From: Tagaea sp.
Lineage (GTDB): Bacteria; Pseudomonadota; Alphaproteobacteria; CACIAM-22H2
DNA: 5,779 nt
Direction: 5' to 3'
NCBI GenBank assembly: GCA_023653245.1
Contig: JAMNXK010000162.1
Location: 1-5,779 of the forward strand
Of the stretch, positions 1 through 5,779 are shown one piece after another (the stretch's first letter is position 1; each line of letters begins with the position of its first letter). A program made the position numbers and the translations under genes. Under the pieces are notes generated by a model, which worked only from the letters and a program-made list of their open reading frames with translations, was not told the DNA's origin and ran no database searches.

Positions 1-891
1 CACCCGACGGGACAACCGCAAGGCTTCAAGCCGCCGAGCGCCTTGTCGATCCTGTCGAAGGCGCAAGCCGCCGCGCGCATCGAGATCGACCGCGCCGCGA
101 ACGCGCGGCTGATCCGCGCCGACGGGCTGCCCGACCATTCGACCGGCAGTTTTCCGGGGCCCGGCAATCCCAACGCCATCGCCCCGCAAAGCTACACGCT
201 GCGCGTGCCGCTCGAGCCGCGCAAGACGGGCACGATCCGGCCCTCGCGCGTCCAGCCTTGGGGCATCGCGCTCAACGGCGTGCTGTTCGATCCGGGCACG
301 GCCGAATTCTGGAACAACGATCCGCGCAGCGGCTGGATCATGGAGGCGATCGGCGGCCCGCGAAATCTCGGCCTCGACCACAACAACGCCCATGTGCAGC
401 CCGACGGCACGTATCACTATCACGGCATCCCGAACGGATTGATGAACCGCTTGGCGCGGCGCGACGTGCCCACGCTGCTCGGCTACGCGGCCGACGGATT
501 TCCGGTCTACGGCCCGTTCGGCTATGTGCGCGCGACCGATCCGGCCAGCGGCATCAAGAAACTGGCGCCGAGCTACCGCTTGAAGCCGGGCGAGCGCGGG
601 CCGGGCGAGCCCGCAGGCCGGCATAACGGCCATTACGCGCGGGATTTCGACTATGTGGCGGGGCATGGCGATCTGGACGAATGCAACGGCCGAGAAGGCC
701 CGACGCCCGAGTACCCGCAAGGGACCTATCACTACGTGCTGACGGAAACCTTCCCGTTCATCCCGCGCTGCTTCGTGGGCGAGCCCGATGCGAGCTTCAA
801 CTTGAAGCGCCCGCCCGGCGGCGGGCGCGGGGGTCCGCCGGGTGGCGGTCCGCCTGGTGGGCGTCCGCCAGGCCCGCCCGGTCGGTTCTAA
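1..891 (+). CDS. YHYH domain-containing protein (5' partial)
   Basis: The frame is open from base 1, so the true start probably lies upstream. A TTG at 43 is the first possible start codon inside the window, but no ribosome binding site supports it and no export signal follows it, although YHYH proteins are usually exported. Counting from that TTG, the family hallmark is clear: GIALNGVLFDPG (74-85), LDHNNAHVQPDG followed by TYHYHGIPNG (111-132), LGYAADGFPVYGPFGY (146-161), and LDECNGREG then YHYVLTETFPFIPRCF (211-244). The YHYH signature is at bases 412-423. The many conserved His, Asp and Tyr residues suggest metal binding, but the biochemical role of the family is not established. The protein ends in a low-complexity Gly/Pro/Arg tail. 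Its TAA stop overlaps the stop of the convergent DUF4394 gene. Family assignment is firm; function is unknown. Confidence 0.9.
   Translation, partial: HPTGQPQGFKPPSALSILSKAQAAARIEIDRAANARLIRADGLPDHSTGSFPGPGNPNAIAPQSYTLRVPLEPRKTGTIRPSRVQPWGIALNGVLFDPGTAEFWNNDPRSGWIMEAIGGPRNLGLDHNNAHVQPDGTYHYHGIPNGLMNRLARRDVPTLLGYAADGFPVYGPFGYVRATDPASGIKKLAPSYRLKPGERGPGEPAGRHNGHYARDFDYVAGHGDLDECNGREGPTPEYPQGTYHYVLTETFPFIPRCFVGEPDASFNLKRPPGGGRGGPPGGGPPGGRPPGPPGRF
811..888 (+). repeat. Gly/Pro/Arg low-complexity C-terminal tail of the YHYH protein
   Basis: The last 26 codons of the YHYH gene are almost entirely Gly, Pro and Arg, built from degenerate GGPPGG-like units. At the DNA level the units ggcggtccgcc and gggcgtccgcc recur imperfectly. 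The tail follows the last conserved YHYH motif (FVGEPDASF), so it is an appendage and not part of the fold. It is probably a disordered and flexible segment, and a site prone to length variation by slippage. Confidence 0.7.
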
Positions 892-1667
892 GGCAGAACG
901 GCGAGATCGACGATCCGCCGCGCGCCGGCGGCGATGGGGCCGATCGGCGTCAAGCGGCCCGAGCCGATGGCGAACCGATAAAGATGGTTCCGCGCCACCG
1001 CGAAGCCGGTGTAGTCGCGCATGTCGGGCGTGGTGTGGATGTCCATCGCATCGACCGCCACGCCGGCGGGCAAAGACGGATCGCCGACGGTCTGCAACGT
1101 GCCGTCGTTCGGCGGGTCTTGGATCACATAGGCGCCGGTGGTCGCGTCGAACTCGAAAAGCTGGGTCTGCGGGGCGGCGGGAATGGAGTTCAGATAGGCG
1201 CCGGCGAGGACGCGCGGGGTTTTGCCGGCATGGGGATCGCCGGCGGCGAATTTGAGCCGCCCGTCGGCCACCGTCTGGCCCGTATCGACGTTCACGCGCA
1301 AGGATTGGCCGGCGGGGCCGATCACCCGCAGCCGGTCGGCTTGCGGATTGAAATCGGCCAAAGCGAGGTTCGCGTCTTCGAGCTTCACGCTCAGTTCCGG
1401 CAGGCGCGTGGCGTGGCCGGTGCGCGGATCGATCGTATAGAGGATGCTTTTGTCGTCGATGCCGTAGAGCATGCGGTTGCTCGGGCGCACGTCGATGGCG
1501 AGCACGCGGCCTTCGGTCCCCAGGATCGCGATCATCGCCGTCCGGCCGGGAGCCGTGTCCTGGAAGCGGATCAGCTCGTTGCGCTCGGTCAGCGCCACCA
1601 GATCGAAGGCCCAGGCGGGCAAGGCGGCGGACGCCAAACAGGCGGCTGCGACGAAAGCTCGAATCAT
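888..1667 (-). CDS. Exported DUF4394 domain-containing protein
   Basis: A 259-residue protein read from ATG at 1667 down to TAG at 888. The start is supported by an AGGAGG five bases upstream and by an immediate Sec-type signal peptide: MIRAF, a hydrophobic Ala-rich core, then a likely cut after AWA near residue 20. The mature part fits DUF4394: LADFNPQADRLRV (104-115) followed by SLRVNVDTG (122-130), a GAYLNS segment (156-161), and PPNDGTLQTVG (185-195) before a DAMDIHT stretch. Repeated short beta-rich units such as LYGIDDKSILYTIDPRTG (67-84) and LFEFDATTGAY (170-180) suggest a propeller-like beta fold. It probably acts in the periplasm or outside the cell; its role is unknown. It is transcribed away from the hydrolase-methyltransferase gene and converges on the YHYH gene. 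Cys10 lies in the signal peptide but lacks a lipobox, so a lipoprotein is unlikely. Confidence 0.9.
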   Translation of the reverse strand: MIRAFVAAACLASAALPAWAFDLVALTERNELIRFQDTAPGRTAMIAILGTEGRVLAIDVRPSNRMLYGIDDKSILYTIDPRTGHATRLPELSVKLEDANLALADFNPQADRLRVIGPAGQSLRVNVDTGQTVADGRLKFAAGDPHAGKTPRVLAGAYLNSIPAAPQTQLFEFDATTGAYVIQDPPNDGTLQTVGDPSLPAGVAVDAMDIHTTPDMRDYTGFAVARNHLYRFAIGSGRLTPIGPIAAGARRIVDLAVLP

Positions 1668-1742
1668 GGTCCCCTCCTGCCGGTCGTTACGCCCTCGGTC
1701 GGCGAACGGATCACTATAGCGCCTCTTGCGTGCGGGGATGAA
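1668..1742. promoter_or_regulatory. Divergent intergenic region with candidate shared -10 element
   Basis: These 75 bp separate two divergently transcribed genes and must hold, or lie next to, their promoters. The best -10-like sequence is the palindrome CTATAG at 1714-1719. Read on the minus strand it gives TATAGT (1718-1713), one mismatch from TATAAT, about 46 bp upstream of the DUF4394 start. Read on the plus strand it gives TATAGC (1715-1720), about 22 bp upstream of the next start. No convincing -35 hexamer is visible at 16-18 bp on either strand, so the promoter call is tentative. No operator-like inverted repeat beyond this was found. Confidence 0.35.
1673..1678 (-). promoter_or_regulatory. 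Ribosome binding site of the DUF4394 gene
   Basis: On the minus strand AGGAGG is followed by GGACC and then ATG at 1667. The strong Shine-Dalgarno match at 5-nt spacing fixes this start. The minus-strand frame stays open for more than 400 further codons upstream, but these lie antisense to the hydrolase-methyltransferase gene. Confidence 0.75.
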
Positions 1743-3938
1743 ATGAGCGAAGCCACAGCGATGCAGCGCCGCGATTTCAGCGTCGATTTCGAGGGCGTCC
1801 CGCTCGGTTGCGCGCGCTTCGATGCGGTACCCGGCCGGCCGCCTTTGCTTTTGGTCCCCGGTGCGATGGGTTTCATCGCCGAATCCTTGCCGTTCGTCGC
1901 CGAGCTGACCGCATTTTTTTCGGTATTGACCTTCGACCACTCGGGATTGGGCGCCAGCGGCGCCTCGCCGAACGCCACGCCCGAGTCCCTGGCCCGGGCT
2001 TTGGGACCGGTCTGCGAGCGGGAGTTCGCCGGCGCGCCTTTTGCGATCTATGGCGCGTCGCTCGGCGCGGTCGTGGCGGCACTGATGGCGCGCGCGCGGC
2101 CCTCGCGCGTGCGCGCGCTGATCTTCGACGATCCGGTTTTCGCACCCGCCGCCTATCCCGCGATCGCGCGCTATGCCGGCGAATTGGCGGATGCGACGCC
2201 GGGCGGTGATCCGACCGCCGCGGCCTTCGCCGCCTTCACCGGTCGCGATCCCGATACGGGTGCCGCCGATGCCCGCAGCCACGACCATCTCTGGGCCGAG
2301 ATCGCCGTGCCGACGCTGATCCTGGCCGGCGACGCGTTCGACGCCACCGCCGAAGCGCAAGCGCGCGCTTCTCCGGGCTTGCGCGGCGTGGAATGGGCGG
2401 CCGGTCATCCCGTTTGGCGGAGCCAATCCGCGCGCTGCGCCGCACGCGCGGCCGAATTCGTCGCCGCCGCGCCCGCGCCGCCGGCGGCCGACCTGGTGCG
2501 CGCGGACGAGTATGCCTTGCGCCTGTCCGGCGACATCGTGGCGATCTGTTCGCGCGACGCGCGCGCGACGTCCACGGTCGTATTGCTCGAGCACGAGACC
2601 TGGTTCGAAGACGAGTACGCGTTCGTCGGTTCGCTCGTGCGGCCCGGCTGGCGCGTCGTCGACGGGGGCGGGAATATCGGCGTCTACACGCTCGCCCTCG
2701 CGCGCGCGGGCGCCGATGTCGCCGTGTACGAGCCCAACCCGCCGGTCGCCGATCGCGCGCGGCGCGCGATCGCGCTCAACGGGCTCGGCGCGCGGGTGCG
2801 CCACCGCCAAGTGGCGCTGGGTTCGACGCCGGGAACCGCCCGGTTCGACACCGCCGGCGCGCCCGAGAACGCCCATTTGGGCGCCGCGGGCGCGCTCGAG
2901 GTGAACGTGGCCACGCTCGACGACGAGATGGACGCGCACGGTTGGCCCGATCTCGACTTCATCAAGCTCGATCTCGAAGGCGGCGAGGTCGAGGCGTTGC
3001 GCGGCGCCAAGCGGACCTTGGCGCGGTTTTCACCGCTGGTGATGAGCGAGATCGTGCGAATCGATGGCGCGCCAAATCACGCGCCCCTGGAAGAACTCGC
3101 GGCGCAAGGCTACGCGCTGTTCGCGCTCGTGCCGGGGGCGAACGCGCTCGTCCCCTTCGATGCCGCGACACCCGATCGTTTCTTGGCCTACGGCTTCGCC
3201 GCCAAGCCGGATCGCGCGCGCGCCTTGGCCGCAGCGGGCCGTCTGGTGCCGGCGCTGGCGCCGCCCGAAAGGCTCGACGATCCGGCACCCTATCTTGCCA
3301 TCGCCGCCGCGCGGATCGCGGCCGTCGCCGGCGACGCGGCCTTCGCGCGGCGTCTGGCGGCCCCGCGGGAGCCCTTGGCCGGGCTCTACGCCGAAGCGAT
3401 CGCGCGCTTCGAACGCGCGCGCGCGCCCGATCGGCCGTTGGCCGCGCGCGTGGCCGATCTGCTGGCCGCCGAAACGGCCGCGCGGGCGGCGCTCGACGCG
3501 CGGCCGGGTCTTGCGCGCGCGTTGACTTATGCGCGCATCGCGCGCGCCATCGGCAGACGCGGCGCGGCGGCCGACGCGCTCGGCAAGATTCTGTCGGCGA
3601 TCTACTCGGGCGAGCGCCTCGAGCCGGACGAGCCGTTCATGCCCGCGCTGGCGCGCTACGAGCCGATGCGCGCGACCAATCCGGGCGACTGGCTGATGGC
3701 CGGCTTGGCCGAAGGCTTCGCGACGATGGCGAGCTTCGCCGCGGGCTTCAACGTCCTGTCTCACGAGGCCGGACTCTGGGAATTCATCGAGCAAGCCGGT
3801 TGCGCGACGCCCGGGATCGTGCGCGCGCGCCTCGTCCAGGCGATGATCATGGGCATTCTGGATCGGCCGCGGCCGCATCCGGCGCTCGCGCATTTCGGGC
3901 CCGACAATCTCAACCCCGAGATTTGGCGCGGGCTGTGA
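1743..3938 (+). CDS. Alpha/beta-hydrolase - FkbM methyltransferase - helical domain fusion protein
   Basis: A 731-residue cytoplasmic protein with three parts in one frame. Residues 1-240 are a compact alpha/beta-hydrolase: an LVPGAMG oxyanion-type loop (37-43), DHSGLG (65-70), nucleophile elbow GASLG with Ser106, Asp197 or Asp200 after strand LILAG, and His222 in AAGHP. A Pro/Ala linker (241-251) follows. Residues 252 to about 485 are FkbM-type: SAM loop VVDGGGNIGVYT (305-316), VYEPNP with Glu330 at the usual ribose-binding position, and FIKLDLEGGEVEALRG (406-421). Residues 490-731 are Ala/Arg-rich helices followed by an EPFMP...RYEP segment, resembling the tail I recall on some Rhodospirillales FkbM proteins. 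FkbM enzymes O-methylate sugars or natural products; the hydrolase could remove or transfer an acyl group on the same substrate. The substrate is unknown. ATG at 1743 is preceded by GGGGA (1734-1738); ATG at 1761 is an alternative. No signal peptide is seen. The stop overlaps the next start. Confidence 0.88.
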   Translation: MSEATAMQRRDFSVDFEGVPLGCARFDAVPGRPPLLLVPGAMGFIAESLPFVAELTAFFSVLTFDHSGLGASGASPNATPESLARALGPVCEREFAGAPFAIYGASLGAVVAALMARARPSRVRALIFDDPVFAPAAYPAIARYAGELADATPGGDPTAAAFAAFTGRDPDTGAADARSHDHLWAEIAVPTLILAGDAFDATAEAQARASPGLRGVEWAAGHPVWRSQSARCAARAAEFVAAAPAPPAADLVRADEYALRLSGDIVAICSRDARATSTVVLLEHETWFEDEYAFVGSLVRPGWRVVDGGGNIGVYTLALARAGADVAVYEPNPPVADRARRAIALNGLGARVRHRQVALGSTPGTARFDTAGAPENAHLGAAGALEVNVATLDDEMDAHGWPDLDFIKLDLEGGEVEALRGAKRTLARFSPLVMSEIVRIDGAPNHAPLEELAAQGYALFALVPGANALVPFDAATPDRFLAYGFAAKPDRARALAAAGRLVPALAPPERLDDPAPYLAIAAARIAAVAGDAAFARRLAAPREPLAGLYAEAIARFERARAPDRPLAARVADLLAAETAARAALDARPGLARALTYARIARAIGRRGAAADALGKILSAIYSGERLEPDEPFMPALARYEPMRATNPGDWLMAGLAEGFATMASFAAGFNVLSHEAGLWEFIEQAGCATPGIVRARLVQAMIMGILDRPRPHPALAHFGPDNLNPEIWRGL

Positions 3939-4825
3939 GCGACCGCTTGCGCGACATCTTGCCCGTCGACCCGGTCGCTTTGGTGGTCGATGACGACGCG
4001 TTCGCGCGCAATCTCGCGCGCAAACTGCTCGAAAGCCTGGGCGTCGCCACGGTGCTGACGGCCGAGAGCGGCGAGGAAGCGTTGGCGCTGGTCGGCAGCA
4101 AGGCCGCGCGCATCGACGTGGTGCTGTGCGATCTGCACATGCCGGGCATCGACGGGTTCGAGGTGCGAAGGCGCTTGCGCGCGCTCGATCCCGATCTGCC
4201 CTTCGTGATGGTCACCGGCGATTCGCGCGAGACGGCCATCGTGGCCGCGCGCGCGCACGAGATCGCGGCCTATCTGGTCAAGCCGATCTCCCCCAAGCAA
4301 TTGCGCGAGAAGCTGATCGGCGCGTTCGCACGGGCGCGCGGCGCGGCCGGGTGGCTGCGCGGGCTGGAGGGCGTCGCTCTCAAGCGCGAGGCGAGTGCCG
4401 CGATGCAAGCCCTCTACGACGCGTGGGCGCGCGCGTGCGGTGCCGGCGCCATGCCCGGGCGCGAAATCCTGGCCGAGTGGCGGCTGGACGCGCCCGGCGG
4501 CTTCGCGGATTCGCTGGCCTTGGTGGAGGTCGAGCCGCCGGGCCCGCGGCTGCGCTATCGCCATGTGGGGGCGGCGTTGATCGCCAAACTCGGCCGCGAT
4601 CCGACGGGCAAATGCATCGACGAGCAGCCGTATTTGCATCGCCGCCACGCCGAGCCCGGCTACCTCAAGGTCGTGGCCGAGAAGCTCCCGCATTACAAGC
4701 GCGTGCGCGCGATCGAGACGCTGTTCCTGCTCGACTACCGTCGTCTGCTGTTACCATTTGGATCGCAAGATCGGGTTTCCGCCGTGCTCGCTTGTTTCGC
4801 GGAAGGCGGGCGCGACGTAGAGTAA
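3935..4825 (+). CDS. Response regulator: receiver domain plus PAS_5-like domain
   Basis: A 296-residue protein starting at GTG, whose bases overlap the upstream TGA as GTGA; there is little Shine-Dalgarno match, consistent with translational coupling. Residues 13-131 form a CheY-like receiver: acidic cluster DDD (19-21), phosphoacceptor Asp66 in VVLCDLHMPGIDG, Thr94 in MVTGD, and Lys116 in LVKPIS, so all switch residues are present. Residues 150-296 resemble PAS_5, a PAS-like family I know mainly from alphaproteobacteria: YDAWARA (161-167), LRYRHVGAALIAKLGRDPTGK (206-226) and a YKRVRAIETLFLLDYRRLLLPFG segment (254-276). There is no helix-turn-helix, GGDEF, EAL or HD-GYP output, so it probably signals by protein contact or senses a ligand. 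No histidine kinase lies nearby in the window. Being co-translated with the fusion enzyme suggests control of it, which is inference. Receiver call firm; PAS_5 call likely. Confidence 0.9.
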   Translation: MSDRLRDILPVDPVALVVDDDAFARNLARKLLESLGVATVLTAESGEEALALVGSKAARIDVVLCDLHMPGIDGFEVRRRLRALDPDLPFVMVTGDSRETAIVAARAHEIAAYLVKPISPKQLREKLIGAFARARGAAGWLRGLEGVALKREASAAMQALYDAWARACGAGAMPGREILAEWRLDAPGGFADSLALVEVEPPGPRLRYRHVGAALIAKLGRDPTGKCIDEQPYLHRRHAEPGYLKVVAEKLPHYKRVRAIETLFLLDYRRLLLPFGSQDRVSAVLACFAEGGRDVE

Positions 4826-4834
4826 GGGCGAACC

Positions 4835-4842
4835 GGAGGAGG
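4835..4842 (+). promoter_or_regulatory. Ribosome binding site of the dienelactone hydrolase gene
   Basis: GGAGGAGG ends five bases before ATG 4848. It is the strongest Shine-Dalgarno on the plus strand of this window and lies in the 22-bp gap after the response regulator. It implies independent, efficient translation, unlike the coupled start of the response regulator. Confidence 0.75.
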
Positions 4843-4847
4843 ATCCC

Positions 4848-5759
4848 ATGACGCCCTACGACATGCCCGAGGCCGCGCCCGCTTTGACGCAAGACCAAAT
4901 CGACAGCCGCGTGTTCGCCCTCTACGACGAGTATTGCCACGGCAAGATGGACCGCCGCGAATTCCTGATCCGGGCCGCGGCCGTCACCGCCGGCGGGCTG
5001 GCCATGGCCCAAGCTTTGTTCCCGCGCTACGCCAACGCGCAAGTCATCTCCTTCACCGATCCGCGCATCCGCGCGAGCTACGTGACCTATCCCTCGCCCG
5101 GCGGCAATTCGGGCCAGATGCGCGGCTATCTCGTGCGGCCGACCGCCGGCAACGGGCCGTACCCTTCCGTACTGGTGCTCCACGAAAACCGCGGCCTCAA
5201 CCCTTATATCGAAGACGTGGCGCGGCGCGCCGCGGCCGAAGGGTTCCTGGCGCTGGCGCCGGACGGGCTGTTCCCCGTGGGCGGCTATCCGGGCAACGAC
5301 GACGACGGACGCACGCTGCAAGCCGGGCTCGACCAGGCCAAGCTGCGCGTGGATTTCGTCAACTCCGCGCGCTTCCTCAAAGGCCACGCGCTGTCGAGCG
5401 GCAAGCTCGGCGCGACGGGCTTCTGCTCGGGCGGCGGGGTGGTGAATTTCCTCGCGGCGACGCTGGGGGCGGATATGCACGCGGGCGTGCCGTTCTACGG
5501 GCCCGCTCCGGCGACCGAGACGGTGCGCAACATCAAAGCACCCTTGTCGATCGTCTACGCGCAAGACGACGCGCGAATAAACGACATGTGGCCGGCGTTC
5601 GAGGCGGCGCTCAAGGCCGCCGAAGTGCCGTACGAGATGACCATGTATCCGGGCACGCAGCACGGCTTCCACAACAACTCGACGCCGCGCTACGTCGAAG
5701 CGCAAGCCAAGCTCGCCTGGGACCGCTCGATCGCCTGGTTCAAGAAGCACCTGGCCTAG
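4848..5759 (+). CDS. Tat-exported dienelactone hydrolase family protein
   Basis: A 303-residue alpha/beta-hydrolase of the dienelactone hydrolase (carboxymethylenebutenolidase-like) family. Residues 1-64 form a twin-arginine signal with a long N-region: MDRREFLIR (34-42), an Ala/Gly/Leu hydrophobic core, and a likely cleavage after ANA (62-64). The mature enzyme shows the family's catalytic set: Glu113 in LHENRG, the nucleophile Cys193 in GFCSGG, Asp241 in AQDDARIN, and His272 in QHGFHN. The family hydrolyses lactones and related esters; export places this member in the periplasm already folded. It therefore probably does not act in the cytosolic chlorocatechol route, and its substrate is unknown. 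It follows the response regulator by 22 bp on the same strand and may share its transcript. A strong ribosome binding site decides the start. Length is complete, with TAG at 5757. Confidence 0.93.
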   Translation: MTPYDMPEAAPALTQDQIDSRVFALYDEYCHGKMDRREFLIRAAAVTAGGLAMAQALFPRYANAQVISFTDPRIRASYVTYPSPGGNSGQMRGYLVRPTAGNGPYPSVLVLHENRGLNPYIEDVARRAAAEGFLALAPDGLFPVGGYPGNDDDGRTLQAGLDQAKLRVDFVNSARFLKGHALSSGKLGATGFCSGGGVVNFLAATLGADMHAGVPFYGPAPATETVRNIKAPLSIVYAQDDARINDMWPAFEAALKAAEVPYEMTMYPGTQHGFHNNSTPRYVEAQAKLAWDRSIAWFKKHLA

Positions 5760-5779
5760 TCAGACGACCGTGCCGTCGA
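5760..5779 (-). CDS. Possible C-terminal end of a convergent gene (partial)
   Basis: Read on the minus strand, the last 20 bases end in TGA at 5762-5760 directly after codons for Asp-Gly-Thr-Val-Val. This is a plausible protein C-terminus for a gene converging on the dienelactone hydrolase with zero spacing, as already seen for the pair at 888-891. Only five full codons are visible, so this is a weak call and no product can be named. Confidence 0.25.

Noticed and set aside
1638..1667. Lipoprotein signal in DUF4394 (Cys10)
   Set aside because: The residues before Cys10 are all Ala, with no Leu or similar at the -3 position, and a normal AWA cut site follows.
681..1742. Plus-strand open frame running into the hydrolase-methyltransferase gene from far upstream
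   Set aside because: It is out of frame with the YHYH gene and antisense to DUF4394, and its translation is Arg/Gly/Val-rich without motifs. Hydrolase homology begins only after ATG 1743.
1668..2939. Long minus-strand open frame continuing upstream of the DUF4394 start
   Set aside because: It lies antisense to the hydrolase-methyltransferase gene, encodes Arg/Gly-rich sequence with no domain, and the DUF4394 start is fixed by AGGAGG and a signal peptide. High GC content makes stop codons rare in shadow frames.
3413..3426. Alternating CG tract with Z-DNA-forming potential
   Set aside because: The run encodes an ordinary Glu-Arg-Ala-Arg-Ala stretch, and similar CGCG tracts occur throughout this GC-rich coding sequence, so nothing points to a structural role.
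3030..3893. Antisense open frame opposite the FkbM tail
   Set aside because: Composition is Arg/Gly/Ala-rich with no recognisable domain, no ribosome binding site, and complete overlap with a well-supported gene.
2393..3934. Plus-strand open frame extending the response regulator upstream
   Set aside because: Its product is Arg-rich shadow sequence of the FkbM domain in another frame. The receiver domain starts right after the GTG at 3935, which overlaps the upstream stop.
4665..5750. Long antisense open frame opposite the dienelactone hydrolase
   Set aside because: It mirrors the codon bias of a strongly supported Tat-exported enzyme, lacks motifs, and spans two unrelated genes.
5760..5779. 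Possible terminator hairpin after the dienelactone hydrolase
   Set aside because: Only a 4-bp GACG/CGTC pairing is possible and no T-run follows.

Overview
The window is a GC-rich, densely coded stretch of bacterial chromosome. Third codon positions are almost always G or C, intergenic gaps are 0 to 75 bp, and GTG and TTG are possible starts. A receiver protein with a PAS_5-like C-terminal half, together with an FkbM methyltransferase carrying a helical tail, points to an alphaproteobacterium, most likely Rhodospirillales-like. This placement is inferred from gene content and composition, not from a marker gene. No RNA gene, mobile element, CRISPR array or phage feature was seen.

Left part (1-1667): a 5'-truncated YHYH-domain protein on the plus strand meets a secreted DUF4394 protein on the minus strand. 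Their stop codons overlap by 4 bp, so there is no room for a terminator between them. A 75-bp divergent intergenic region (1668-1742) then separates DUF4394 from the next block. It contains the only promoter-like sequence noticed, a palindromic CTATAG.

Right part (1743-5759): three genes run on the plus strand. The first encodes a 731-residue protein in which a serine alpha/beta-hydrolase domain, an FkbM-type SAM methyltransferase domain and an alpha-helical C-terminal region are joined in one frame. Its stop overlaps the GTG start of the second gene (GTGA), a response-regulator receiver fused to a PAS_5-like domain and lacking a DNA-binding output. After 22 bp comes a Tat-exported dienelactone-hydrolase family protein with its own strong ribosome binding site. 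The final 20 bases may hold the tail of a convergent minus-strand gene.

The 4-bp overlap implies that the hydrolase-methyltransferase fusion and the receiver-PAS protein are made together. The simplest reading is a small-molecule or glycan modifying enzyme paired with a phosphorylation-dependent sensor or adaptor, but the substrate cannot be read from the sequence. The exported hydrolase may share the transcript without sharing the function. The fusion and its coupled regulator are the most unusual part of the window.
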